The notes: generated by a model from the letters alone, not told the origin. A stretch of 64,000 nucleotides of DNA from Delphinus delphis (GCF_949987515.2 NC_082684.1:47520006-47584005); one strand, 5' to 3'. Counted from the stretch's first letter, positions 25,010 through 36,994 are shown. Numbers and translations are program-made.

Positions 25010-25745
25010 CCTAAGCCCTGACTTCTCACTTCATTCTCCCCCATGGACTTAAAAGCCACCTGTACACTAATCATTCCCAAATTGCTATCTCCACCCAGAC
25101 CTCGTTCTTTGCACTCCAGACCCACAATCTAACTGCCTAGTTGGCAACTCTTCTTGAATATTTCCCAGGCATCTCAAAGTGAGTTTCTCATTTATCTTCA
25201 CACGACAGCCACTTCTCCAATATTCCTGGCTCAGTAAATGACACCATAAGGACAGGAATGTAAGGGTCATTCTGACACTTCCCTCCCCCCAAACCCTCAC
25301 ACCCTATCCACCACCAACTTTGTCACGACCACGCCGTACCCCCGACCCCCTCCCTTCCCCGGACGCCTCTCTCACATGGACCAGTGCCATCACCTTGGAA
25401 CCATCCTTCCTACTTTTGTTCATGGCCCAGTGTCAACCTCTTCTCCACAAAGCAGTCAGAATAATCTTTTCAAAGTAAATAAACTTTTCAAAATAAGATG
25501 GTTATTATTATGTGAAGCCCTTCCGGCGGCTTCACACGGCCCTTAGGAGAGAATCAAGAATCTTCATGCGGCCTCTGCCCACCTGTGCAGCCTCAGCTCT
25601 CACCATCTCCCCCTGCTTCACTTTGCTTCAGCCATGATTCCCTCTCCCAAGCCCTCCAAGACCATCCTCACCTCAGGATCCTCCCACAGGCTGCTCTCTG
25701 TGCTCTCTTGATGTTGGCCTCCCTCCCTAGACTCTACCCTTTATT
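25010..25745 (+). repeat. L2 LINE relic
   Basis: The sense order of L2 3' landmarks is visible: 'atcattcccaaattgctat', 'ccagacccacaatctaact', 'caggcatctcaaagtgag', then 'aataatcttttcaaagtaa', 'cttcactttgcttcagcca' and 'ctgctctctgtgctctctt'. No usable open frame remains. It is one of the longest old LINE pieces in the window. Confidence 0.6.
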
Positions 25746-26284
25746 ATTTTTTAACCAAAAGAACATGCAAAAATGTAGTAAGTCAAAACTGGGGAAAGGA
25801 GAACAGGGATAGGGGGAAGATTATGTGATTTAAATTCCTCAGCTTTCATAAAGGGCAATTACCACTTAAAATTGAAAAAACATGAAACAGAGGAACAAGG
25901 CTTCAAAACATAAATGGCAAATAGGTTACCACTGGGAATGGAACAGGTATCAGGAATGCAGTAGGCTTTTACCTTTCATTTTATACACTTCTATACTTTT
26001 GAATTTTTATTGACATGTGCCTGGCTAATGTTAACAATAAATAAAATGAGATTGGAGGAAAATAGTAATGTTAATTTAAAAATTCCTACCTGGCTGTAAC
26101 CCAGGGTTTGGTGTGCACGTTGAGACCACTTCCCCAGTTGCCACGTTTGTCAGAAGACGGAGGCAAAAGTCCCCTTTCCGGTCCCAGCTCCTCTGCAGTC
26201 GCCCTAATGTGGTAGGGCTCAGATCCACAGCACCCGCCTATGTACCTGACCCCCAAGTTGTAGGCCTCTCTGGGGTATTTTTGA

Positions 26285-26405
26285 ATAGACTCTACCCTTT
26301 ATGAGGGGAAGGACTGTGTCCACCGGCTCAACGCTGCATCCACAGACCTAGCACAACGCCTGCCGTATGGGTATTCAGTACATATTTGCTGAATACATGA
26401 ATACA
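26285..26405 (+). repeat. L2 LINE 3' end relic
   Basis: 'gaggggaaggactgtgtcc', 'cctagcacaacgcctgccg' and 'acatatttgctgaatac' follow the L2 3' end. Confidence 0.55.
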
Positions 26406-26506
26406 ACTCAGGTCTTTTAAATATTCAACACAGGTCTGTTATATGCGAGGTACAGACATAGACACGGGAACCTCTCCACAGGTAAGATGCAGCACCCACT
26501 TCCAGT

Positions 26507-27292
26507 GTGTGGTTTTTTTCCCCAAGCCAAGCCATTCTTTGACACCAGCACGGGGTCCTACAATTCAACTCAATTCTGACACCATCAACCCAGAGGTAGC
26601 CCCAGATTCCACAGGTTAAGGGCTCAGACCCTCAAGACTGCCCCTACTTCAGATGCCAATCGCCTGTCCAGGTTGTCTGTCACCCATGCTTCTGACCCAT
26701 CAGTTATAGGTTGTAGCGTCCAATGACCCCCTTCTTGGGTTTGATTAATTTGCTAGGGTGGCTCACAAAACTCAGAGAAATATTTTACTTCCTAGATCAG
26801 TCGTTTATTATAAAAGTATATAGCTCAGGAGTAGCCAGATGGAAAAGATACATAGGGCAAGGGATGTGGGAAGGGGCACGGAGTTTCCAGGCCCCCTCCT
26901 GGTGAGCCACTCCCCCGAATCTCCACATGTTCACCAAGCTGGAAGCTCTCCAAACCATGTCCTTTAGGGATTTTATGGAGGCTTCATTACATAGTCATGA
27001 TTGATTAAATCATTGGCCATTGGTGAGTGCGTCAACCTCCAGTCCCTCTCCCCTACCCCGGAAGTCAGGGGGTGGGACTGAAAGTTCCAATCCTCTAATC
27101 ACTGGGTCCCTTGGAAATCAGTTCCCATCCTTAAGATACCTAGGTGTTTTCCAAAAGTCCCCTCATTAGTATAACAGAAGACACCTTCGTGGCTCTCATC
27201 ATTTAGGAAGTTCCAAAGGTCTTAGGAGCTCTGTTCCAGGGATGGGAGCGAAAGCCAAATATATATTTCTTATTATAAATCACAGTATCACA
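26507..27292 (-). mobile_element. ERVL-like solitary LTR, antisense (MLT2-like)
   Basis: The minus strand begins tgtgatactgtgatttata at about 27292 and runs through 'aaatatatatttggctttcg'. Plus-strand landmarks 'gggtggctcacaaaactc', 'cattggccattggtgagtg' and 'tgggactgaaagttccaa' are typical of one old ERVL-class LTR. No gag or pol sequence adjoins it. The subfamily is a guess and the left border is approximate. Confidence 0.6.
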
Positions 27293-27544
27293 ATAGGTCA
27301 GCTTACATATGGCAGCTAACTTCCCTAACAACACACAAATAAAAGGGCAAAAGAGTAAGAGACAGAAGCTGGTCTTTTGGAAACCTAATCTCAAAAGTGT
27401 CATCCAATTAGTTTTGCTATATCCATTTATTAGAAGCAAGTCACTGGATTCAACCTACACTCAAGGGGAGGAGATTAAACCAGGGCATGAATACCAGGAA
27501 GCAGGGATCATTGGGGGCCATCTCAGAGGCTGCCTACCAGAGTG

Positions 27545-28015
27545 CCTGTCACTCCGTGTTTGTATATATTAATCTGTCTCCTTGTCGTTAAAGCTGTATA
27601 GTATTCTAAAGTAGAGATGTAGCAATTAGATATTTGAAAAATTCCCTATTATTGGATAGTTAGGCTGCTTATAATTTCCCACTAATTTTGCAGTAATCAT
27701 TCTTAAACACATATATTTTCACACTTATTCCAACTATTTCTGAGGGATCAATTTCTGGAACTGACACTGCTGGGCCAAATGATCTGCACAAATTCAATGA
27801 TTCATATATGTTGCCAAACTGCCTCCCACAAATGTTGTACCAATTTCTCTGTCAACAATTTCTATTACTTTACATATTAAACATTGAAATGTTTTCTATT
27901 GCACTTTTCCACTATGTAAGAAACACTGGGATGGTGTCACCTTCTCCTCATGGCCTCTTCCCCAGTGTTCCTTCACTAACTCCTCTGGTCAGGTATTTGA
28001 TGATCTGAAGATATG
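27545..28015 (-). repeat. L1M 3' fragment, antisense
   Basis: Reversed L1 landmarks in order: 'attggatagttaggctgct', 'gaactgacactgctgggcc', 'ttgccaaactgcctcccac' and 'gttgtaccaatttctctg'. Old and diverged; no open frame. Confidence 0.65.
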
Positions 28016-28019
28016 ACCT

Positions 28020-29311
28020 CTATAACTGTGTACTTTACTTAATTCCTCCCCTTTTCACAGCTTTTCTTCTTTTTCAGAAAGATGATGGTGAAGGAAGTAT
28101 TAGCTAGGATAGGCTAGGTTATGCTGCAGTAGCAAACAAAACTAGATATCTCAATGGCTTACACATGAACATATATTTCTTGCTCACACAAAGTCCGTTT
28201 AGGTTTTGAAGACTCTCCATGACAGCTTTGTTCCCCATGGTGATCCAGGGCCACCAGCTTCTATCAGGTGGTTCTGCCACATCAACACGTAGTCCCCTTG
28301 GTTGAAGTAGGGGAAGAAGAGAGAGCTGAAGGGTTAAGTAAGAGCTTTTAACCACCTCAGAGAGGAAATGACACATCATTTCTCTCAAAGTGCTTTGACC
28401 AGAAAGAGTCATGTAGCCCCACTCAAAGATTTTGGTGAACATTCACTTAGTAATTGCATTTTGAACTTTAGTAAATATTGAGTATCTAATACCAATAAAC
28501 ATTTATTATTAGTAAGTTATAATAATTGATACTAGTAGACATATGCTGATAAATATATATTGATAAGTAATTTATTTCATATCTATTAAATTATATCTCT
28601 GTCACAAAGCACCACAGGTAAATACACTTTTACGAATAACAGAGGCCTCTCTCCGTGGGCCCAGATGTTGTCAGCAAATCGGCAGGCTTGCCGTGACTTT
28701 GGTCTTCTCGGGAAAGTCATATAAAAATAGAAAAGTAAAATTGTAAGTCTGTAAACTTGCACTGCTTCGTACAGACAGACATATGCCACTTCGCTCCACA
28801 TGTTGAAATGGCTGTTGCCAGATGATGTATTTTTTAAGTGGACACAACTTGGCAGTGGACTTTTCCACCTCTCCTGTTTCTAATCATCCATTGCCTGGGC
28901 ATGTCAGGGTCAGGCTTAAAGACTTGCTAGAACTGGAGTCAAGATTTACGAGAACGAGATGTAACCAGGCCTCTCCCAGAGGTTTGGGAAGAACAGCTGG
29001 AGTCTGGCCCTTAGCATCATGACAAGGACTATTAAAAACTAAAGGAGCTTTTTTTTTTTTCTTTTTTTAAAGATGAGTATAGAAAGGCAAAAAGTACTCC
29101 AAAGGACTATCAAAGGCATCCTCAGAAGGGGCACCTTTAAAGCAAAAGATGGTAATAGCTCTGGCTCACTGCCTCACTCACATTTCAAACTCTTTGTAAA
29201 CAAGAGGCAAAAATTATTAGGTTTGAGCCGTGGCTTTTCCCCCTTGACCCATTCCTGAATGGAGTTGAATCATTCCCACTCGAAGCAGTGAGGGGCTGTT
29301 TTTTTCTCCAG
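28020..29311. other. Mostly unique sequence with one unclassified old repeat
   Basis: About 28100-28440 opens with 'gctaggttatgctgcagtag' and resembles a dispersed mammalian repeat that I cannot name. The rest holds nothing recognisable except a T-rich tract at 29049-29068. Confidence 0.35.
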
Positions 29312-29945
29312 GCTCCACCCTGTGCTGATGTAATGCGCCCCGGCTGTGTTTTTCTGATGAGTGTGCGAGGGAGGGTCTTCGCCAGGAGGAGGGGAAGCTG
29401 CTGCCCAGGCTCCTGGGATGGGTGGCAGGGAGAGAGGAGGCCCAGGTGCACAGATGCCTGCAGCGGAAGGACTGACAGCTCACGCTGAGCACTGCAAAGC
29501 TCACCTTGTCCATCCTCCTCTTATCCCACCACAATCACCCCCTGCCCCCTGCCCCCCTCCCCCCGGTCCTGTCATCCCCTCCAAGACCATCATCCATCCC
29601 TGAGGGCTCACCACTCACCCCAGAGAGCTCTATTCTCTTGAAACTTGTTCCTGCGGCCACACCTCCCTTCCTATTAGGCCTTAGACAAGGATGTCCCCAG
29701 CCCACGTGTGTCTGCAGGCTCCCCGCCCAGGTTCACCTCCTAAGGAAGGGGAAGCCTGAAACAGACAACCCAGGATCTTCTTCTGGCCCTCTCTAATGGG
29801 CAGCCCTGTCGTCTTCTCAATGGGACCGGTTTTTGGTTTTTTTTTTAACTGCTTGATTTACTTTTAACGTTGAATTTGTATTTGTGAACGTGTCAGAAGA
29901 CTGGGCAGAGAGCAAGTTTTAAATGAAATAAAAAGAAAAGCATTA
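29312..29945 (+). other. Candidate terminal exon of a non-coding transcript
   Basis: A good 3' splice-site pattern, a pyrimidine tract ending in ctccag at 29306-29311, stands before a 630-base GC-richer segment that ends with AATAAA at 29927-29932 and a gcatt string 12 bases downstream, the spacing expected for cleavage. A run of about 20 A bases follows. No long open frame or protein family is visible (best plus-strand frame 96 codons, 29506-29796). Neither strand nor transcription is demonstrated; it may be chance. Confidence 0.25.
29927..29932 (+). promoter_or_regulatory. Canonical poly(A) signal AATAAA
   Basis: Exact hexamer, 12 bases before an A-run. Its use depends on whether the upstream segment is transcribed. 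Confidence 0.4.
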
Positions 29946-29964
29946 AAAAAAAAAAAAAAAAAAA
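29945..29964. repeat. A-run between 14-base direct repeats
   Basis: About 20 A bases lie between two identical copies of aaaagaaaagcatt (29931-29944 and 29961-29974). Confidence 0.9.
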
Positions 29965-30121
29965 GAAAAGCATTCCATTTACTCAGTCCCTCACTCCCTC
30001 CACCTCACCTTCCCACCCCACCCCTAAACACACAATTTTCCTCACTCCCAAGTCACTTCTTTAATGCCTTTACTTTTTCTATTGATTTCTACTGTTTTGT
30101 CCTTGGGAATTATTTTAATGT

Positions 30122-30340
30122 AAAGAATTAAGCAGGGGCTTCCTTGGTAGCACAGTGGTTGAGAGTCCGCCTGCCGATGCAGGGGACACGGGTTCGTGCC
30201 CTGGTCCGGGAAGATCCCACATGCTGCCGAGCGGCTGGGCCCGTGAGCCATGGCCGCTGAGCCTGCGCGTCCGGAGCCTGTGCTCCGCAGCGGGAGAGGC
30301 CGCAGCGGGAGAGGCTGCAACAGTGAGAGGTCCACGTACC

Positions 30341-30373
<33 letters not shown>

Positions 30374-30381
30374 ATTAAGCA
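30122..30381 (+). mobile_element. CHR-type tRNA-derived SINE with 13-bp target-site duplication
   Basis: Sense copy with head 'ggggcttccttggtagcaca', B-box-like 'gggttcgtgccctgg', CpG-rich body and a pure A tail of about 29 bases ending near 30371. The duplication aaagaattaagca is found at 30122-30134 and again at 30369-30381. The long A tail and preserved CpG sites suggest a young insertion. A 15-base tandem duplication (cgcagcgggagaggc at 30286-30300 and 30301-30315) lies inside the body, making this copy distinguishable from its relatives. Confidence 0.95.
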
Positions 30382-30621
30382 TACAGTTTCTTAAAAGAAT
30401 ATGAGAACGATATATACAGATAAAATTTTGCAAGTAATTTCTTAAACTCTCCAGGGTACTTCATAAAAATTGTAAGTAAGTTTGGTATTTTGAAGTAATT
30501 TTACTGTCTTTTACGTGAAAGCAACTTTAGTGAAAGACTGTGACTAAAGACATTATGTTCCTAATGGGTCGGTGGGAAAAGTAGGAGCATCACCGACTCC
30601 TTGAACTTAAAGAAAATTGTT

Positions 30622-31671
30622 TTCTTAAATTTTCTGAGGCTTGATTTGTGACCCAAGATGTGATCTATCCTGGAGAATGTTCCGTGTGCACTTGAGAAGA
30701 AAGTGTATTCTGCCACTTTCAGGTGGAATGTTCTATAAATATCAGTTAAATCTATCTGGTCTATTGTGTCATTTAAAGCTTGTGTTTCCTTATTTATTTT
30801 CTGTTTAGATGACCTGTCCATTGGTGTAAGTGGGGTGTTAAAGTCCCCCACTATTATTGTGTTACTGTTGATTTCCCCTTTCATGGTTGTTAGCATTTGC
30901 CTTATGTACTGAAGTGCTCCTATGTTGGGTGCATAAACATTTATAATTGTTATATCTTCTTCTTGGATTGATCCCTTGAGCATTATGTGGTGTCTTTCCT
31001 TATCTCTTGCAAGAGTCTTTATTTTAAAGTCTATTTTATCTGATATGAGTATTGCTGCTCCAGCTTTCTTTGATTTCCATTTGCATGGAATATCTTTTTC
31101 CATCCCTTCACTTTCAGTCTGTATGTGTCCCTAGGCCTAAGGTGGGTCTCTTGTAGATAGAAGATATATGGGTCTTGTTTTTGTATCCATTCAGCCAGTC
31201 TCTGTTTTTGGTTGGAGCATTTAACTCATTTACATTCTAATTCATTTACATTCAAGGTGATTACTGATATGTATGTTCCTATTAACATTTTCTTAATTGT
31301 TTTGGGTTTGTTTTTGTAGGTCCTTTTCTTCTCTTATGTTTCCCACCTAGAGAAGTTTCTTTAGCATTTCTTGTAAAGCTGGTTTGGTGGTGCTGAATTC
31401 TCTTAGCTTTTGCTCATCTGAAAAGCTTTTCATTTCTCCCTCGAATCTGAATGAGATCCTTGCTGGCTAGAGAAATCTTGGTTGTAGGTTTTCCTCTTTC
31501 ATCACTTTAAGTATATCCTGCCACTCCCTTCTGGCCTACAGAGTTTCTGCTGAAAAATCAGCTGATAACCTTATGGGGAGTTTTTTGTATGATATTTTTT
31601 GTTTTTCTGTTGTTGCTTTTAATATTTTTTCCTTGAATTTAATTTTTGTTCGTTTGATTAATGTGTGTCGA
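30622..31671 (-). pseudogene. L1 ORF1 C-terminus and ORF2 endonuclease, inverted segment
   Basis: On the minus strand the ORF1 C-terminal domain tail (KLPIRLSADFSAETL) lies near 31545-31600, followed by the ORF1-ORF2 spacer and an ORF2 start ATG at 31288-31286. A small duplication close to this start interrupts the frame. Downstream the APE-type endonuclease is readable: QETH near 31142-31153, which keeps the catalytic Glu, then VYAPNIGA, IVGDFNTPLT and SRIDHILGH in the frame 30561-31103. In working L1 this domain nicks target DNA at TTTT/AA-like sites. The segment is cut off from the reverse transcriptase by the inversion, so no functional ORF2 is possible. Confidence 0.9.
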
Positions 31672-34600
31672 AATAGTTCAAGCATCTTTTCTGAGCACAA
31701 CGCCCTGAGATTGGAAATCAATTACAGGAAAAAAAAATGTAAAAACCACAAATGCATGGAGGCTAAACAGTGCGCTACTAAATAATCAAGAGATCACTGA
31801 AAAAACATCAAAGAAGAAATTAAAAAATACATAGACACAAATGACAAGGAAAACACAACGACCCAAAACCTATGGGATGCAGCAAAAGCAGTTCTAAGAG
31901 GGAAGTTTATAGCAATTCAATCTCACCTCAAGAAACAAGAAAAATCTCAAATAAACAATCTAACCCTACACCTAAAGCAACTAGAGAAAGAAGAACAAAG
32001 AAAATGCAAAGTCAGTAGAAGGAAAGAAATCGTAAAGATCAAAGCAGAAATAAATGAAATAGAAATGAAGAAAACAGTAACAAAGATCAATAAAACTAAA
32101 AGCTGGTTCTTTAAGAAGATAAACAAAACTGATAAATCCTTAGCCAGACTCATCAAGAAAAAAAGGGAGAGGATGCAAATCAATAAAATTAGAAAAGAAA
32201 AAGGAGAAATCAAAAGTGACACCACAGAAATACAAAGGATTATAAGAGACTACTACAAACAACTATATGCCAATAAAATGGACAACCACGAAGAAATGGA
32301 CAAATTCTTGGAAAGGTACAATTCTCCAAGACTGAACCAGGAAGAGTTAGAAAATATAAACAGGACTATCACAAGTAATGAAATTGAAACTGTAATTAAA
32401 AATCTTCCAACAAACGAAAGTCCAGGACCTGATGGCTTTGCAGGACAACTCTATCAAACATTTAGAAAAGAGCTAACACCAATCCTTCTCAAACTCTTCC
32501 AAAAAACTGCAGAGGGAAGAACACTCCCAAATTCATTCTATGAAGCCACCATCACGCTAATACCAAAACCAGAAAAAGATATCAAAAAAAAGAAAATTAT
32601 AGACCAATATCACTGATGAACATAGATGCAAAAATCCTGAACAAAATACTAGCAAACAGAATCCAACAACATATTAAAAGGATCATACACCACGATCAAG
32701 TGGGATTTATCCCAGGGATGCAAGGATTCTTCAATATATGCAAATCAATCAATGTGATACACCATATTAACAAATTGAGGAATAAAACCATATGATCATC
32801 TCAATAGATGCAGGAAAAGCTTTTGACAAAATTCAACACCCATTTATGATAAAAACTCTCCAGAAAATGGGCATAGAGGGAAACTACCTCAACATAATAA
32901 AGGCCATATACTACAAACCCACAGCAAACATCATTCTCAATGGTGAAAAACTGAAAGCATTTCCTCTAAGATCAGGAAAAACACAAGGATGTCCACTCTC
33001 GCCACTATCATTCAACATAGTTTTGGAAGTCCTAGCCATGGCAATCAGAGAAGAAAAAGAAATAAAAGGAATAAAATTGGAAAAGAAGAAGTAAAACTGT
33101 CAGTGTTTGCAGATGACATGATACTATACATAGAAAATCCTAAAGATGCCACCAAAAAACTATCAGAACTAATCAATGAATTTGGTGAGGTTGCACGATA
33201 CAAAATTAATGCACAGAAATCTCTGGCATTCCTATACACTAATGATGAAAAATCTGAAAGAGAAATTAAGGAAACAATCCCATTTACCATTGCAAAGAAA
33301 GAATAAAATACCTGGGAATAAATCTACTTAAGGAGGCGAAAGACTTGTACTCAGAAAACTATAAAATACTGATGAAAGAAATCAAAGATGACATAAACAG
33401 ATGGAGAAATATACCATATTCTTGGATTGGAAGAATCAATATTGTGAAAATGACTATACTACCCAAAGCAATCTACAGGTTCAATGCAGTCCCTATCAAA
33501 CTACCAATGGCATTCTTCACAGAATTAGAACAAAAAATTTTACAATTCAAATGGAAACACGAAAGACCTCGAATAGCCACAGCAATCTTGAGAAAGAAAA
33601 ACGGAGCTGGAGGAATCAGGCTCCCTGACTTCAAACTATACTACAAAGCTATAGTAATCAAGACAGTATGGTACTGGCACAAAAACAGAAATATAGATCA
33701 ATGATATACGATAGAAAGCCCAGAGATAAGCCCATGAGCATATGGTGAACTAATTTACAACAATGGAGGCAAGAACATACAATGGAAAAAAGACAGCCTC
33801 TTCAATAGGTGATGCTGGGAAAACTGGACAGCTACATGTAAAAGAACGAAATTAGAACACTACCTAACACCATATACGAAAATAAAGTCCAAATGGATTA
33901 AAGACCTAAGTGTAAGGCCAGACACTGTCAAACTCTTAGAGGAAAACATAGGCAGAACACTCTATGACATAAATCACAGCAAGATCCTTTTTGACCCACC
34001 TCCTAGAGAAATGGAAATAAAAACAAAAATAAACAAATGGGGCCTAATGGAACGTAAAACCTTTTGCACAGCAAAGGAAACCGTAAACAAGGCAAAAAAA
34101 CAACCCTCAGAATGGGAGAAAATATTTGCAAAAGAAACAATGGACAAAGGATTAATCTCCAAAATATGGCAAGCAGCTCATGCAACTCAATATCAAAATA
34201 ACAAACAACCCGATCTAAAAATGGGCAGAAGACCTAAATAGATATTTCTCCAAAGAAGATACACAGATTGCCAACAAACACATGAAAGGATGTTCAACAT
34301 CACTAATCATTAGAGAAATGCAAATCAGAACTACAGTGAGATATCACCTCACACCTGTCAGAATGGCCATTATCAAAAAATCTACAAACAGTAAATACTG
34401 GAGAGGGTGTGGAGAAAAGGGAACACTTTTGCACTGTTTGTGGGAATGTACATTGATACAGCCACTATGGAGAACAGTATGGAGGTTCCTTAAAAAACTA
34501 AAAATAGAACTAACATATACTAACATATGACCCAGCAATCCCACTACTGGGCATATACAGTGAGAAAACCATAATTCAAAAAGAGTCATGTACCACAATG

Positions 34601-34840
34601 TTCATTGCAGCTCTATTTACAATAGCCAGGACATGGAAGCAACCTAAATGTCCATCGACAGATGAATGGATAAAGAAGGTGTGGCACATATATACAATGG
34701 AATATTACTCAGCCGTAAAAAGAAATGAAATTGAGTTATTTGTAGTGAGGTGGATGGACCTAGAGTCTGTCATACAGAGTGAAGTAAGTCAGAAAGAGAA
34801 AAGCAAATACCACATGCTAACACATATATATGGAATCTAA
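31672..34840 (+). pseudogene. L1 ORF2 reverse transcriptase and C-terminal region, broken
   Basis: Resumes at SSIFS/EHNALRLEINYR and reads through the reverse transcriptase in pieces: 32065-32616 (with SPGPDGFAGQLYQTF), 32792-33094 ([16 protein letters not shown] and [16 protein letters not shown]), the frame at 32989-33306 with the active-site motif FADD at 33106-33117, 33345-33704 ([13 protein letters not shown]) and the C-terminal pieces 34011-34241, 34282-34530 and 34598-34840, ending HIYGI and stop. At least five frame changes lie between these pieces, for example near 32590, 32785, 33090 and 33300. The family normally copies L1 RNA into DNA at the nick. This copy is inactive. Confidence 0.93.
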
Positions 34841-35208
34841 AAAAAAAAATGGTAGTGATGAAACTAGTGGCGGGGCAGTAATAAAGACGTAGACATAAAG
34901 AATGGACTTGAGGACATGGGGCAGGGGAGGGGGAAGCTGGGGCGAAGTGAGAGTAGCATGGACATATATACACTGCCAAATGTAAAATAGATAGCTAGTG
35001 GGAAGCAGCAGCATAGCACAGGGAGATCAGCTCAGTGCTTTGCAATGACCTAGAGGGGTGGGATAGGGAGGGTGGGAGGGAGGCTCAAGGGGGAATGGAT
35101 ATGGGGATATATGTATACATATGGCTGATTCACTTTGTTGTGCAACAGAAGCTAACACATTATTGTGAAGCAATTGTACTCCAATAAAGATCTATTAAAA
35201 AATAATAA
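34841..35208 (+). other. L1 3' UTR
   Basis: Follows the ORF2 stop, includes a G-rich stretch (gggcaggggagggggaagc at about 34920) and the terminal 'ctccaataaagatctatta' with AATAAA at 35183-35188 before a degenerate A-rich tail. The G-rich tract is typical of L1 3' UTRs. Confidence 0.9.
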
Positions 35209-35222
35209 TAAAGAAAACTGTT

Positions 35223-36315
35223 AAGTAAATCTACATGGCTGCAAACCACTTATTTAAATTTAAATTCAAATGTATCCTGATCTATTCAAAGATTTCAACT
35301 TGTTCTCTGTTTGGTAGTTGATATTTTGGTACATATTCCCCTTGGAAAAGGGAGCAAAAGATGGTGGGACGCAGCTTCTTTCTTTGATGGAGGCTAGAAG
35401 CTGTGTGTATTGTGCAAAACAAACAAAAAAGCCATTTTCTGGTTCTCTTTCATCATAAGTGGAGAGCATGACAGCTATGCATCAGGAAGTCTGCACAAAT
35501 GATTAAAATTATTTAAAAATCACAGTTCACCTAAAACCATCTTTTTCTGTGGTGAGAATTAGGTCACAAAAATTTTTAATTTGATAATAGATAATAGCTT
35601 CACAAAATGCACCCTGAAAAGTCCTCTAATATTTTTGGTTGAAAACATTCTAACCTCCAAAAGAAAAATGTTCCTTATTACTAAACAAGGGGAAAAAATA
35701 AACCTATTTGACTTTATTAGCCTGAGATTTTTTAAAATGTAGGGGATTCTATCCTTTATAACACTTTGCCTTAGGGCTCTGTCTGCTCCTACCCCTTTGA
35801 GGATACCTGAATGGGTGTCTTCCAACCTAATAGGCATCCCTGCAGGGCTTTGCTCCTGGCTGCCCCAGAGGGGCACTGTGGTACCCCAGGGCTCTGCTAG
35901 CCTCGATATTTAGAGGCTTTTGTATGGCTTGGCTAATGGCATTGGCAGAAATCTGGAAGGTGGAAAGCCAAGTTCTTCTTCTGGGACAGGATTGTGGAGA
36001 AGACAGCAGAGCCACTCCAGGTGAGATATTCCAGCTCTAGGGTGAACAACTGCCCAGTCCAGAGCCAATAACAGGGGAAACGCGGCCACCCAAGCCTTTC
36101 TGCTTCCTCTTCTGTTCCCCTCTCTTCACCTCCCTCATTTCCTTCCTCTTACTTGCCTCTCCTGTGCCCTTTCTTTTCCCTCTCTTATTTTCTCTCCCCC
36201 TTCATTTGTCCCTTATGCCTGCAAGTAGCAGCCACTGGCAAGACTTAATCCACTGGAGACGCCCAAATATGGACCTTCTGCTCCCTAAGGTAATTGAGGT
36301 TTCTTGAAGCCAAGT
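35223..36315. other. Unique non-coding sequence with pyrimidine tract
   Basis: No gene or repeat recognised. 36100-36215 is a long stretch dominated by C and T on this strand. Confidence 0.45.
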
Positions 36316-36319
36316 ATCT

Positions 36320-36460
36320 TCAGCAATCAAATATTTACTGAGGATCTACTATATACCATGCCAGGTATTTGGTATTCAAAGTCCATCCAGCCTTTAGATC
36401 ACCTATGTCTGACTGGGGAGATAGTCATGCATGATTACAGATGGTTACAACCCAATGGGA
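36320..36460 (-). repeat. Possible L2 fragment, antisense
   Basis: 'atttactgaggatctacta' with 'taccatgccaggtatttgg' resembles the reversed L2 motif for the 'tgccaggcactg' region. Short and diverged. Confidence 0.4.
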
Positions 36461-36994
36461 TAGCAAGGATGATGAAGATCACGTATCAGTCAAGGTTTGG
36501 TCAGGAAACAGAAGCCAGCCACTCTCTCTATATAAAAGATTTAATATAAAATTAGGGGAAAAACAGGCCTGTTGGAAGAGCTGAGAGATCAGACACCAGG
36601 AAAACTTCACTGTGAAGATGGCAAGCTGAGCGCCTGAGTGTTGATGGGAGAACCGAGCTTTCCAGGAGTCTGCAGAGCGGGAGCCTGCAGAGAGGTGTGT
36701 GAAGCCCACACAAGCACAGAGTTGGGAGCTCAAGGAGAGGGCTGGGAATCTGCCGTGACTGACCCCACACCTCACTGGGAACAGTGAGCTCCACTTTACT
36801 TCCACACCCAAATCTCACATGAGTTCCTCTCATTGGCAAGGTTCAAATCTGGAGCTGTACAGGGGAAGTGATTCTAGTAAATAAAGTTCAAGCCTGAGAC
36901 AGAAGTGGTGGTGGTGGGGCCAGCTGACTACAGAAAACCCACCCCAGGTAGGGAAAGGACGCTACAGAGCACAGAGAAAGTTAGAGCCCCCTAA

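Larger units (their letters stand above)
30608..35222 (+). mobile_element. L1 LINE with inverted 5' part, 4.6 kb
   Basis: The insertion is bounded by taaagaaaattgtt at 30608-30621 and taaagaaaactgtt at 35209-35222, 13 of 14 bases the same, so both pieces entered as one event. The part 30622-31671 is L1 ORF1 end plus ORF2 endonuclease on the minus strand; 31672-35208 is the rest of ORF2 and the 3' UTR on the plus strand. Compared with the L1 at 59.5-64 kb, the inverted piece stops within about ten bases of where the direct piece begins. It is 5' truncated inside ORF1. This is the product known for L1 as twin priming. It cannot encode a working protein. Confidence 0.95.
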
